Positions 1 to 7,754 of a DNA stretch of 25,314 nt are shown here, piece by piece; positions within the stretch are counted from its first letter, which is position 1, and each line of letters starts with the position of its first letter. Origin of the DNA: Arthrobacter sp. (GTDB lineage: Bacteria > Actinomycetota > Actinomycetes > Actinomycetales > Micrococcaceae). Location of the stretch: positions 1 through 25,314 of the forward strand of contig JAODMS010000137.1 of NCBI GenBank assembly GCA_025464925.1. The letters run 5' to 3'. The notes under the pieces are model-generated. The model saw only the letters and a list, made by a program, of their open reading frames with translations. It had not been told where the DNA came from and did not search any database. Position numbers and translations under genes: made by a program.

Positions 1-911
1 AGCTTGCGGGCGAGGTCGATCCAGGCCTGGGCCTGGTATTCGGCCGAGTGTTCCTTGGTGTACGTGTCCAGAATGGCGCGCTTGGCTTCCCCGGCTTCGG
101 GCAGCGGCACCGTGTAGCTGGCGTCGGGACCGTCCAGCATCCACGCGATCACGCCGTCTTCACCTTCGTAGATCGGCACCGGAGAGGTCTGGCCGCGCAT
201 GGCCCGGTCCGCGGACTCGACGGCCATCTTGCCGGCAAACGCCGGGGCGTGGGCCTTCCAGGTGGAGATCTCGCCCTTGCGGGACTGCCGGGTCGCGGTG
301 GTGGTGTGCAGGCCCTGGCCGACGGACTGGAAGATCGTCTCGACGTCGAGTCCCAGCAGGGTGCCGATGCCTGCGGCCGCGGAAGGGCCCAGGTGTGCGA
401 CGTGGTCGATCTTGTGCTCGTGCAGGCAGATGGCCTTGACCAGGTTGACCTGGATCTCGTAGCCGGTGGCGATGCCGCGGATCAGGTCCTGGCCGCTGGA
501 ACCGACGTGCTGGGCCACGGCCAGGATGGGCGGGATGTTGTCGCCCGGGTGTGAGTAGTCCGCCGCCAGGAAGGTGTCGTGGTAGTCGAGTTCTCGGACT
601 GCGACGCCGTTCGCCCAGGCGGCCCATTCGGGGGAGACCCGTTCCTCAATGCCGAAGACCTTGGCGCCCTTGCCGCCGGTGCTGGGGCCGTGGGTCAGCG
701 CCTGCGCGCGGGCGGCAATGATCGGCGCGCGGTTCAGCGAGGCGATGGCCACCGAGGCGTTGTCGATGACGCGGTTGATCACCATGTCGGTGACTTCGTC
801 GGTCACCGACACGGGATCGGCGGCCACCTTGGCGATCTTGTAGGCGAGCTGGTCCTCGCGGCCCAGGTTTTCCTCGCTTTTGTAAACGCGGACGTGGTGT
901 TCCTTAACCAT
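1..911 (-). CDS. prpD: 2-methylcitrate dehydratase (MmgE/PrpD family), 3' end off the window
   Basis: 303 codons are visible; the reading frame is still open at base 1, so the C-terminal part (the family is usually about 450-500 residues) is missing. The protein begins [16 protein letters not shown] and carries PrpD-type segments such as [22 protein letters not shown] and [15 protein letters not shown]. Known family role: dehydration of 2-methylcitrate in the methylcitrate cycle, which turns propionyl-CoA plus oxaloacetate into pyruvate and succinate in the cytosol. The ATG at 911 has an AAGGAG ribosome site (complement of 916-921) and overlaps the end of the upstream GntR gene by 8 nt, so the two are cotranscribed and probably translationally coupled. 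Genes for methylisocitrate lyase and methylcitrate synthase are expected just beyond the left edge (inference). A general MmgE/PrpD dehydratase is the alternative, but the linked prpE-like gene favours prpD. Confidence 0.88.
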   Translation of the reverse strand, partial: MVKEHHVRVYKSEENLGREDQLAYKIAKVAADPVSVTDEVTDMVINRVIDNASVAIASLNRAPIIAARAQALTHGPSTGGKGAKVFGIEERVSPEWAAWANGVAVRELDYHDTFLAADYSHPGDNIPPILAVAQHVGSSGQDLIRGIATGYEIQVNLVKAICLHEHKIDHVAHLGPSAAAGIGTLLGLDVETIFQSVGQGLHTTTATRQSRKGEISTWKAHAPAFAGKMAVESADRAMRGQTSPVPIYEGEDGVIAWMLDGPDASYTVPLPEAGEAKRAILDTYTKEHSAEYQAQAWIDLARK

Positions 912-1563
912 GGTGCTCCTTCTGCTGAGGTATATGCGTGGCTTTGACGTGGGAAAGGCTGCGGTGCAGGTGGAGTGTGGTGGCGGCCTCGGCCAGCCGG
1001 GGGTTGCCGACAGCGATCGCCTCGGCGATAGCGGCATGCTCGGCGGCGGCGGCGGTGAGCCGGGCCGCGTCGTCGGCGGCCAGCCTGCGGACCCGGACCA
1101 GATGGACGCGCAGGCTGCGCATCGCCTGCACCAGGTAGGAATTGGAGATCGCGGCGTCGATGGCCGAGTCCAGCCGGCCGACCAGGCCGTAGTAGTCGTG
1201 CCGGGCGGGGTCCGCGCCGCTGATCAGTTCGGGGGCCTTGAGCAGTTCCTTCCGGAGCCGTTCGAAGGTGGCGGCGTCGCCGCGCTCGGCGGCCAGGGCG
1301 GCCGCTTTGCCTTCCAGGGTTTCGCGCAGTTCGAAGAGTTCGTCGATGTCCTCGAGCGAGATGTCGGTGACGACGACGCCGCGGCCGCCCGCCGTCGTCG
1401 TCAGTCCCTCCGCGGTAAGCCGGCTGAGGGCCTCCCGGAGCGGCGTGCGCGAGACGCCCAGCCGCTCGGACTGCTCGACTTCCGCGAGCACCGTCCCGGG
1501 CAGCAGACGCCATTCAATGATGTCCTCCCGCAGGGCCGCATAGGCCTTATCGCTGGCGCGCAT
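904..1563 (-). CDS. GntR-family (FadR/FCD subfamily) transcriptional regulator
   Basis: 219 residues. The N-terminal winged helix-turn-helix (about residues 5-70) contains the GntR signature [20 protein letters not shown]; the all-helical remainder (about 78-205) fits an FCD effector domain, with repeated acidic and histidine positions typical of metal or carboxylate binding. The ATG at 1563 is preceded by AAGGAG (complement of 1569-1574, 5-nt spacer). It overlaps prpD by 8 nt and diverges from the acyl-CoA synthetase at 1730. Two TGTATACA palindromes in the divergent region match the form of operators used by this subfamily. The likely job (inference) is control of propionate/methylcitrate genes and of its own transcription in response to a carboxylate or CoA intermediate. 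The effector cannot be read from the sequence. Confidence 0.9.
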   Translation of the reverse strand: MRASDKAYAALREDIIEWRLLPGTVLAEVEQSERLGVSRTPLREALSRLTAEGLTTTAGGRGVVVTDISLEDIDELFELRETLEGKAAALAAERGDAATFERLRKELLKAPELISGADPARHDYYGLVGRLDSAIDAAISNSYLVQAMRSLRVHLVRVRRLAADDAARLTAAAAEHAAIAEAIAVGNPRLAEAATTLHLHRSLSHVKATHIPQQKEHHG

Positions 1564-1592
1564 CCTGACTCCTTCATCCGCTGGCCAGCTCC

Positions 1593-1621
1593 AGTGTATA
1601 CATGCCCGCCCTTCCTGCCCA
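1593..1621 (-). promoter_or_regulatory. Candidate promoter of the gntR-prpD operon
   Basis: On the minus strand, TGGGCA (1621-1616) and TACACT (1598-1593) are separated by 17 nt. This is a moderate match to the -35 and a TAnnnT-type -10. The -10 lies inside the TGTATACA operator at 1595-1602, which would give autorepression. Prediction only. Confidence 0.4.
1594..1603. promoter_or_regulatory. Operator-like palindrome 1 (TGTATACA)
   Basis: Perfect 8-bp palindrome TGTATACA at 1595-1602, 32 nt upstream of the gntR start codon. It is of the GT-N-AC type bound by FCD-type GntR regulators (family knowledge). It overlaps the predicted -10 of the gntR-prpD operon. Confidence 0.6.
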
Positions 1622-1656
1622 GTAACTCGGCAATTATTCCCTTGTCGATAATGCTT

Positions 1657-1666
1657 GTGTATACAC
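1657..1666. promoter_or_regulatory. Operator-like palindrome 2 (GTGTATACAC)
   Basis: Perfect 10-bp palindrome with the same TGTATACA core as operator 1, core-to-core distance 63 bp. A GATAAT hexamer at 1647-1652 could be the -10 of the acyl-CoA synthetase gene. The operator would then cover the transcription start. The -35 region for that promoter is poor. Confidence 0.6.
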
Positions 1667-1729
1667 GGGTTCTTGTGTCGGCGTCCGTACCCGGGCTACC
1701 ATGAGCTCCATCACAAGGCCGTGGACGGG

Positions 1730-3640
1730 ATGGATCTGATGGGTACCAAGAGCTACCAGCACAGCTACGAACGCAGCCTGAGACGGCCCGCAGACTTCTG
1801 GCTGGAAGCCGCCGGGAAGGTTTCGTGGTCTACGCCGCCCCAGCAGGCACTCGATTCCAGCCGGGCACCGCTGTACGGCTGGTTCCCCGACGGAGTCCTG
1901 AACACCTGCTACAACGCCCTGGACCGCCACGTGGAGGCCGGCAGGGGCGGGCAGGACGCCTTGGTCTACGACTCCGCGATGCTGGGCACGCAGCAGCGCT
2001 TCAGCTACGCGGAACTCACCGAGCTCGTGGCCCGATTCGCCGGGGTGCTCCGCCGCTCCGGCGTGGGCAAGGGCGACCGCGTGGTGATCTACATGCCGAT
2101 GATCCCCGAGGCCGCGATCGCCATGCTCGCGACCGCCCGGCTCGGAGCAGTGCATTCCGTGGTCTTCGGTGGTTTTGCGCCCAAGGAACTGAGCGCCCGC
2201 ATCCGGGACGCCCGACCCGCCGCGGTGGTCACGGCCTCCGGCGGCATCGAGCCGTCCCGTCGTGTCGAGTACCTGCCCGCGGTGTCGGAAGCCCTGGAAC
2301 TGGCCGGAGTGCCGGACACGCCTGTCCTCGTGAAGGGGCGGGAGGGCTTCGCCTCGACTGTCGCGGACCACGCCGGCTGGATGGACTGGGACGCCGAGAT
2401 GGCCTCCGCGGTGCCGGCCGCGCCGGTCGAAGTCAGTGCCACGGATCCGCTGTACATCCTCTACACCTCGGGAACCACCGGGACCCCCAAGGGGGTCGTC
2501 CGGGACAACGGCGGCCACGCGGTGGCGCTCGGCTGGACGATGGAAAACATCTACGATGTCGGTCCCGGAGACGTCCTGTGGACCGCCTCCGACGTGGGGT
2601 GGGTGGTGGGGCACTCCTACATCGTGTACGGGCCGCTGCTGGCCGGCGCCACGACGGTCCTCTACGAAGGAAAGCCCGTGGGCACGCCGGACGCCGGAGC
2701 GTTCTGGCGGGTCATCCAGGACCACAAGGTCAACGTGCTCTTCACCGCGCCCACCGCCCTGCGCGCCATCCGGAAGGCCGACCCCGAAGCGAAGCTGCTG
2801 GAAGGGTACGACGTTTCCACCCTGCGCACGCTCTTTGCCGCCGGCGAACGGCTGGACACCGACACCTTCCACTGGGCCTCCCGGACCCTGGGCGTCCCGG
2901 TGGTGGACCACTGGTGGCAGACCGAGACCGGCTGGGCCATCTGCGCCAACCCGAGGGGGCTCGATGAACTGCCGATCAAGGCCGGCTCCCCGAGCGTGCC
3001 GATGCCCGGATTCAGGCTCAACATCGTCGACGGCTCCGGAGGCGATGTCGAGGCCGGCACGGAAGGCAATATTGTCCTGGCGCTGCCGCTGCCGCCGGGA
3101 ACACTTCCCACCCTGTGGGGGGACGACGAGCGCTACGTCTCCTCCTACCTGGAGGCATTCCCGGGATACTACGCCACCGGCGACTCCGGCTACCGGGACG
3201 AGGACGGTTATCTCTTCGTGATGGGCAGGACCGATGACATCATCAACGTGGCAGGCCACCGGTTGTCCACCGGAGCCATGGAACAGGTGATCGGGCAGCA
3301 TCCCGCGGTGGCAGAATGCGCCGTGATCGGCATCACGGACACCCTCAAGGGCCAGCGCCCCAGCGGATACGTCGTGCTCAAGTCAGGAGTGGACGTGGCC
3401 GAGGCGGAGCTCGCACGGGAACTGATCGCCCTTGTCCGGCGGGACATCGGGGCGGTCGCGGACTTCAGGCACGTCACGGTGGTGGAGGCCCTGCCGAAGA
3501 CCCGGTCGGGGAAAATCCTGCGGAAGACCATGCGGCAGATCGCCGACGGCGGAGCCTACGTGGTGCCGTCCACCATCGAAGACGCCGGAGTGATCGACCA
3601 GCTCATCGGGGCACTCCGTCCCGCCGCCGCACGGGAGTAG
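1730..3640 (+). CDS. prpE: Propionyl-CoA/acetyl-CoA synthetase-type acyl-CoA ligase (AMP-forming)
   Basis: About 636 residues, the normal size for the AcsA/PrpE family. Visible motifs: the ATP-binding loop YTSGTTGTPKG (about 245-255), the adenylate segment DHWWQTETGW, the YATGDSGYRDEDGY hinge region, GRTDDIINVAGHR, and the C-terminal PKTRSGKILRK with the catalytic lysine near 595, a known target of reversible acetylation in this family. It activates propionate (or acetate or another short acid) to its CoA ester in the cytosol. Divergence from gntR-prpD points to propionate, feeding the methylcitrate cycle. Start choice: ATG 1730 or ATG 1739; both have only weak GGA-type ribosome sites. An in-frame TTG at 1655 would run through the operator and is rejected. 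It converges on the response regulator gene with a gap of only 7 nt and no terminator. Confidence 0.88.
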   Translation: MDLMGTKSYQHSYERSLRRPADFWLEAAGKVSWSTPPQQALDSSRAPLYGWFPDGVLNTCYNALDRHVEAGRGGQDALVYDSAMLGTQQRFSYAELTELVARFAGVLRRSGVGKGDRVVIYMPMIPEAAIAMLATARLGAVHSVVFGGFAPKELSARIRDARPAAVVTASGGIEPSRRVEYLPAVSEALELAGVPDTPVLVKGREGFASTVADHAGWMDWDAEMASAVPAAPVEVSATDPLYILYTSGTTGTPKGVVRDNGGHAVALGWTMENIYDVGPGDVLWTASDVGWVVGHSYIVYGPLLAGATTVLYEGKPVGTPDAGAFWRVIQDHKVNVLFTAPTALRAIRKADPEAKLLEGYDVSTLRTLFAAGERLDTDTFHWASRTLGVPVVDHWWQTETGWAICANPRGLDELPIKAGSPSVPMPGFRLNIVDGSGGDVEAGTEGNIVLALPLPPGTLPTLWGDDERYVSSYLEAFPGYYATGDSGYRDEDGYLFVMGRTDDIINVAGHRLSTGAMEQVIGQHPAVAECAVIGITDTLKGQRPSGYVVLKSGVDVAEAELARELIALVRRDIGAVADFRHVTVVEALPKTRSGKILRKTMRQIADGGAYVVPSTIEDAGVIDQLIGALRPAAARE

Positions 3641-3647
3641 CGGAGCC

Positions 3648-4370
3648 TTACGGCGTCGGCCGGCTCCAGCGGTATTCGTTCTCCGGCCGCCCGGGGGCGC
3701 CGTAGCGTGCTGTGCGTGAGGCGGCGCCGGCGTCCGCGAGGTATTCAAGATAGCGCCGGGCCGTGACCCGGGACATGCCCAGCGCATCCATCACCTCGCT
3801 GGCCGACACCGCCCGGGACTGCAGCTTCATGAAATGCTGCACGGATTCCAGCGTCGACACTGACAGGCCCTTGGGCAGCGGCAGTTCAGAGGGCGCCCGC
3901 AGGCTCGCGAAGGCCTGGTCCACGTCGCTCTGGGATGCCCCGGTCCCGGCCGCGGCGCCTGGTCCGGGGGACGCCAGCTGTTCCCTGAACAGCCGGTAGC
4001 TGGCGAGTTTGTCGGCGAAGGCCGCATAGGTGAACGGCTTGATCAGATACTGGACCACGCCGGTGGCCACGGCACTGCGGACAATGGTCAGTTCGCGCAC
4101 GGCGGTGATGGCGATGATGTCCGCGAAGAACCCGGCTGCACGCATCCGCCGGGCGATGTCCAGCCCGTGCAGGTCCGGAAGGTTCATGTCCAGCAGCACC
4201 AGCTCGACGGGCTGGCCGGCGGCCGCCAGCTCGGCCATCAGCCGCAGGGCAGATTGCCCGTCGGGGGCGGTTGCGGCGAGGGTGAATCCTTCCAGCCTGC
4301 CGATGTAGGCGGCGTGGGCCGCGGCGGCAATGGGCTCGTCCTCGACCACGAGTACGCGGATATCGCTCAT
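3648..4370 (-). CDS. dctR: Response regulator of the CitB/DcuR/DctR type
   Basis: 240 residues. The receiver domain (about 4-120) has the acidic pair E10-D11, phospho-acceptor D61 in VELVLLDMNLPD, T89 and K111 in the YLIKPF motif. The C-terminal part (about 165-230) has a helix-turn-helix in SASEVMDALGMSRVTARRYLEYL, as in CitB-family regulators. It receives phosphate from the kinase encoded just upstream, whose TGA overlaps this ATG as ATGA, so the pair is translationally coupled. By context it activates the divergent dicarboxylate transporter gene dctA (inference). The symbol is assigned by context; citrate or another di- or tricarboxylate is possible as the signal. Confidence 0.87.
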   Translation of the reverse strand: MSDIRVLVVEDEPIAAAAHAAYIGRLEGFTLAATAPDGQSALRLMAELAAAGQPVELVLLDMNLPDLHGLDIARRMRAAGFFADIIAITAVRELTIVRSAVATGVVQYLIKPFTYAAFADKLASYRLFREQLASPGPGAAAGTGASQSDVDQAFASLRAPSELPLPKGLSVSTLESVQHFMKLQSRAVSASEVMDALGMSRVTARRYLEYLADAGAASRTARYGAPGRPENEYRWSRPTP

Positions 4371-6058
4371 TGCTGTCCCTCTGTGTTCGCCGGCTGGACC
4401 GTATTGACCGGCGCGAGGCCTGTCCCGGCGCCTGGTGGCGTCGAGGCGGGCGGCGCCAGCGGCAGCGTGACGCGGAACAGCGCCCCGGCCGGACTGGTGA
4501 TTGTCATGCTACCGCCCAGTCGCTGCACTGCCTGACGGACCAGGGCCAGTCCCAGCCCCCGCCCGAAGGGGCCCGGCGCCTTGGTGCTGAAGCCATGCCG
4601 GAAAACGTCCTCCACCGCCTCGGGATCAATTCCGGGCCCGCTGTCCTCCACCGTAATCTCCAGTGCCCCGCCGACAGTCTCGACGGTCACTTCCACCAGC
4701 CTCGGCGCCGGTGCATCGGCGGCGGCGTCGATGGCGTTGTCCAGCAGGTTGCCCAGGATGGCCACGAGGTCCTGGACGGCAAGCCCGGTGAGGGAGATGG
4801 AGCCGCCGGTGTTGAGGGCAAGCTCGACGCCGCGTTCGTGGGCCTCGGCCGCCTTGCCCATGACGAGCGCGCCGAGGACAGGTTCCTCGATGGAGCTCAC
4901 CAGGTCGTCGGTCAGCCGTTGGCTAAGCTCCAGATCCTGGGTGGCGAAGTCCAAGGCTTCGGCGCCGCGGCCCAGTTCCATCAGCGACACGATCGTGTGG
5001 AGCCGGTTGGCATGCTCATGGGTCTGGGCACGGAGGGCATCGGAGAGCGTGCGCATCGTTTCCAGCTCGCTGCCCAGCGACTCGATTTCCGTGCGGTCCC
5101 GGATAGTGGCCACCGTACCGAAAACCGCCCCGCGCGAACGTCCACCGGAGCCCGGCCCCACCGCCGGTCCTTGGTTCACCACCAGGATCCGGGGGCCGGT
5201 CAGGTGGATTTCATCATGGGCGGTCCGGCCCGATTCGAAGAGGTCCTTGAGGCTGGCGGCCAAGGGCAGGTCCGCCAGCGACGGCGACCCCGGGCTGCCG
5301 CCGTCGGCCTTGCGCGGGGTGAGCTCCAGCAGTTCGGCGGCCTGGTCGTTGTACATCACCACCTCGCCCTTGAGGTCGACCAGTATGACGCCCTCGCGCA
5401 CTGAATGGAGCACGGATTCGTAGTAGGCGAAGAGCTGGGCGAGTTGCTCCGGGCCCCAGCCCCGGGTCACCCGGCGCAGGTACCGGCCCAGCAGCCAGGA
5501 CGCCACCGATCCGGCGGCCAGCAGCGCCAGGCCGATGGCCAGGAGCGCCGGGAACCGGCCGGAAACGGCCACGTCGACGGTCCCGACCGTGACGCCTGCC
5601 GCGACGAGGGCCCGCACCGTGCCGTCAGCATCCTTCACCGGGGCGATGGTTCGGACCGAAGGGCCGAGGGTTCCGGCGGTGATCTCGGTGAACACCTGGC
5701 CTCTCAGGGCAGCGTCTACGGAGCCGATGTACGGCTTTCCCAGTTCCTCGTTCCGGGGATGAGTCCACCGGGTCCGGTCAGGCGCCATGATCGTGATGAA
5801 ATCCGCCCCGGTGGCCTCCGACACCTTCACGGCATAAGGCTGGAGCAGGGCAGAAGGATCAGCGGCGCTCGCGGCCTGCAGGACGAGGGGATTGTTGGCC
5901 ACGGCGGTGGCGACGGCGGCCATGCGCCGGCCCGCCTCATCGTAGGCCTGGTCGCGGGCGTCGACGAAGGCGGCGGTGCCCACGACCGCGGTCAGGGCGA
6001 GCATGAACAGCAGGTGTGCCACAAACAACCTGCGGGCGATGCTCCAGCGGTGAACCAT
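4367..6058 (-). CDS. dctS: Membrane sensor histidine kinase of the CitA/DcuS/DctS type
   Basis: 563 residues. Order: membrane helix (about 11-31), an extracytoplasmic Cache/PAS-like sensor (about 35-165) with the CitA/DcuS-like segment TRWTHPRNEELGKPYIG, second membrane helix (about 169-191), cytoplasmic PAS domain (about 205-325), H-box THEHANRLHTI with likely phospho-acceptor H347, then the ATPase domain with the N-box LLDNAIDAA, EDSGPGID and GRGLGLALV. It should sense an external carboxylate and phosphorylate the partner regulator. ATG 6058 is chosen because GGAAGG lies 5 nt before it (complement of 6064-6069) and a predicted promoter -10 sits at 6076-6081. The in-frame TTG at 6088 lies upstream of that -10. 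The proline/alanine-rich tail after residue 535 looks like a linker of no clear function. Confidence 0.88.
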   Translation of the reverse strand: MVHRWSIARRLFVAHLLFMLALTAVVGTAAFVDARDQAYDEAGRRMAAVATAVANNPLVLQAASAADPSALLQPYAVKVSEATGADFITIMAPDRTRWTHPRNEELGKPYIGSVDAALRGQVFTEITAGTLGPSVRTIAPVKDADGTVRALVAAGVTVGTVDVAVSGRFPALLAIGLALLAAGSVASWLLGRYLRRVTRGWGPEQLAQLFAYYESVLHSVREGVILVDLKGEVVMYNDQAAELLELTPRKADGGSPGSPSLADLPLAASLKDLFESGRTAHDEIHLTGPRILVVNQGPAVGPGSGGRSRGAVFGTVATIRDRTEIESLGSELETMRTLSDALRAQTHEHANRLHTIVSLMELGRGAEALDFATQDLELSQRLTDDLVSSIEEPVLGALVMGKAAEAHERGVELALNTGGSISLTGLAVQDLVAILGNLLDNAIDAAADAPAPRLVEVTVETVGGALEITVEDSGPGIDPEAVEDVFRHGFSTKAPGPFGRGLGLALVRQAVQRLGGSMTITSPAGALFRVTLPLAPPASTPPGAGTGLAPVNTVQPANTEGQQ

Positions 6059-6075
6059 CAACACCTTCCATGACC

Positions 6076-6104
6076 AATATGAACGCAACGGTGATGTGTG
6101 TCAC
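6076..6104 (-). promoter_or_regulatory. Candidate promoter of dctSR
   Basis: On the minus strand, GTGACA (6104-6099) and CATATT (6081-6076) are spaced exactly 17 nt, matching 5/6 and 4/6 of the housekeeping sigma consensus. The -35 is part of the CRP-like palindrome at 6091-6104. The leader would be only about 11-12 nt, just long enough for the GGAAGG ribosome site. Confidence 0.42.
6091..6104. promoter_or_regulatory. CRP/GlxR-like binding site between dctSR and dctA
   Basis: GTGA, 6 nt, TCAC forms a palindrome matching the TGTGA-N6-TCACA consensus of CRP-family regulators at 8 of 10 positions. It lies 94 nt upstream of the dctA start codon and covers the predicted dctSR -35. Control of dicarboxylate uptake by cAMP-CRP is known in other bacteria; here it is inferred. 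Confidence 0.5.
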
Positions 6105-6197
6105 TCCCTCGTCAATGATGGAGGAACACACAGAACGGACGTGTTGGCCCACAGCCTGTGCCGCACCGACGTCCAGCCTATCCAAGGAGATACCCCC

Positions 6198-7556
6198 ATG
6201 GCCTCTCAACGAGGAGAGTCAGCTGCACCGGCGCCGGTCAGGACGAAGCGCAAAGGGCTCGACAAGTCCCATTACCTTTACATTGCGGTCATCGCGGCCG
6301 TCATTCTCGGCGCCCTGGTAGGGCTGCTGTTCCCCGAAGTCGGCAAATCCCTCAAGCCGCTCGGCGACGGGTTCATCAAACTCATCAAGATGATGATCGC
6401 ACCCGTCATCTTCTGCACCATCGTGCTGGGCATCGGTTCCATCGCCAAGGCGGCCACGGTCGGCAAGGTCGGCGGTCTGGCCCTGGGCTACTTCATCGTC
6501 ATGTCGACCTTTGCCCTGGCTATCGGCCTTGTGGTCGGCAACCTGATCCACCCCGGCGACGGCCTCAAGCTCGCCCCCTACGATCCGAACAAGAAGGCGT
6601 CCACGGACAGCACCGTCGACTTCCTGCTCGGCATCATCCCGGGCGACATCCCCGTGCTGCCGACCCTCCTCGCCGCCATCCTGGTCGGCTTCGCCCTCCA
6701 GAAGATGGGCCCGCAGGGCGCCCCGATCCTGAAAGCCATCGGCTACGGCCAGGCGCTGGTCTTCCGCATCCTCATCATGATCATGTGGCTGGCCCCGGTC
6801 GGAGCCTTCGGCGCGATCGCCGCCGTCGTCGGTGCCACCGGCGTCCAGGCAATCGTCAGCATGGCCACCCTGATGGTCGCCTTCTACATCACCTGCGCCC
6901 TGTTCATCGTCGTCATCCTCGGTGGACTGCTGCAGGTCGTGGCCGGAGTGAACATTTTCCGCCTGATGAAGTACCTCGGCCGCGAATACCTGCTGATCTT
7001 CTCCACCTCTTCGTCCGAAGCGGCCCTGCCCCGGCTGATCGCCAAGATGGAACACCTCGGCGTGTCCAAGCCCGTCGTCGGCGTCACGGTCCCCACTGGC
7101 TACTCGTTCAACCTGGACGGCACGGCCATCTACCTCACCATGGCGTCACTCTTCGTGGCGAACGCCATGGGCACCCCGCTGGACCTTGGCGCCCAGGTGT
7201 CCCTGCTGGTCTTCATGATCATCGCTTCCAAGGGCGCAGCCGGCGTGACCGGTGCCGGCCTGGCCACCCTGGCCGCGGGCCTCCAGGCCCACAAGCCGGA
7301 GCTGCTGGGCGGCGTGGGCATGATCGTCGGCATTGACCGCTTCATGTCCGAGGCCCGTGCGCTGACCAACTTCACCGGCAACGCCGTCGCCACCGTACTG
7401 ATCGGGACGTGGGTCAAGGAGATCGACGGCGGACAGGTCGAGCGTGTCCTCTCGGGCGCCGAGCCGTTCGACGAGCAGACCATGATCGCGGGACACGGGT
7501 TCGAGCAGGATGCCCCTGTTCAGCCGGCACAACAGCCAGTCCCGGCGAACGCCTGA
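6198..7556 (+). CDS. dctA: C4-dicarboxylate/cation symporter DctA (DAACS family)
   Basis: 452 residues, normal for DctA. It has many hydrophobic membrane segments and the family signatures KMMIAPVIFCTIVLGI near residue 60, the serine-rich stretch STSSSEAALPRLI, the TVPTGYSFNLDGTAIYLTMA motif, and DRFMSEARALTNFTGNAVAT near the C-terminus. It imports succinate, fumarate and malate with protons or sodium across the cytoplasmic membrane. ATG 6198 is preceded by AAGGAG at 6184-6189 with an 8-nt spacer, so the longer in-frame extension upstream is not used. It diverges from dctSR, which by analogy with DctSR/DcuSR systems controls it, and ends in a strong terminator. A closely related glutamate/aspartate carrier is less likely given the kinase type. 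Confidence 0.92.
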   Translation: MASQRGESAAPAPVRTKRKGLDKSHYLYIAVIAAVILGALVGLLFPEVGKSLKPLGDGFIKLIKMMIAPVIFCTIVLGIGSIAKAATVGKVGGLALGYFIVMSTFALAIGLVVGNLIHPGDGLKLAPYDPNKKASTDSTVDFLLGIIPGDIPVLPTLLAAILVGFALQKMGPQGAPILKAIGYGQALVFRILIMIMWLAPVGAFGAIAAVVGATGVQAIVSMATLMVAFYITCALFIVVILGGLLQVVAGVNIFRLMKYLGREYLLIFSTSSSEAALPRLIAKMEHLGVSKPVVGVTVPTGYSFNLDGTAIYLTMASLFVANAMGTPLDLGAQVSLLVFMIIASKGAAGVTGAGLATLAAGLQAHKPELLGGVGMIVGIDRFMSEARALTNFTGNAVATVLIGTWVKEIDGGQVERVLSGAEPFDEQTMIAGHGFEQDAPVQPAQQPVPANA

Positions 7557-7564
7557 TCCTGTCA

Positions 7565-7580
7565 GCTGTCAGCTGACAGC
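7565..7580. repeat. 16-bp perfect palindrome after dctA
   Basis: GCTGTCAG/CTGACAGC is a perfect inverted repeat. It is preceded by another CTGTCAG copy at 7559-7565, giving three near-identical 7-mers in a row starting 3 nt after the dctA stop codon. It is separate from the terminator at 7606-7638. Confidence 0.7.
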
Positions 7581-7605
7581 GCAGCATCACCTCCGGTTCC
7601 ACTTC

Positions 7606-7638
7606 AGACGCCCGGCAGCCAGGCTGCCGGGCGTCTTT
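7606..7638 (+). terminator. Rho-independent terminator of dctA
   Basis: Perfect 13-bp stem (7606-7618 with 7624-7636), 5-nt loop CCAGG, GC-rich base, followed by a short T run ending at 7638. It lies 50 nt after the dctA stop. Confidence 0.85.
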
Positions 7639-7658
7639 GCTGTGTGGTTCAACGCTGA

Positions 7659-7754
7659 AGTTCCAGTCCGTCGGCTCCGAAGAAGCGCGCGACCACCGTC
7701 CGGCATGGCCTCAAGCCAACGTTCGACTTCAACCCGAAGGTCAAGGCTCAGTAA
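7659..7754 (+). pseudogene. Possible C-terminal remnant of an unidentified gene
   Basis: A stretch of 31 codons between an in-frame TGA (7656-7658) and TAA (7752-7754) encodes SAPKKRATTVRHGLK followed by PTFDFNPKVKAQ. It has no start codon or ribosome site. The composition (basic, then a clean hydrophobic/charged tail) looks more like the end of a real protein than like random translation. I do not recognise the family. Chance is a serious alternative because the stretch is short. Confidence 0.25.

Noticed and set aside
48..554. Plus-strand frame of 168 codons opposite prpD
   Set aside because: The minus strand has a continuous PrpD-like protein; the plus frame is glycine/arginine-rich noise.
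1655..1729. Extension of the acyl-CoA synthetase to a TTG at 1655
   Set aside because: It would overlap the operator and probable transcription start, and family proteins begin near the later ATGs.
1634..3301. 555-codon open frame on the minus strand opposite prpE
   Set aside because: It is a GC-driven shadow: rich in G, H, R, D, V with no domain, and the plus strand has clear acyl-CoA synthetase motifs.
6059..6088. Extension of the sensor kinase to a TTG at 6088
   Set aside because: It lies upstream of the predicted -10 and lacks a ribosome site, while ATG 6058 has a GGAAGG.
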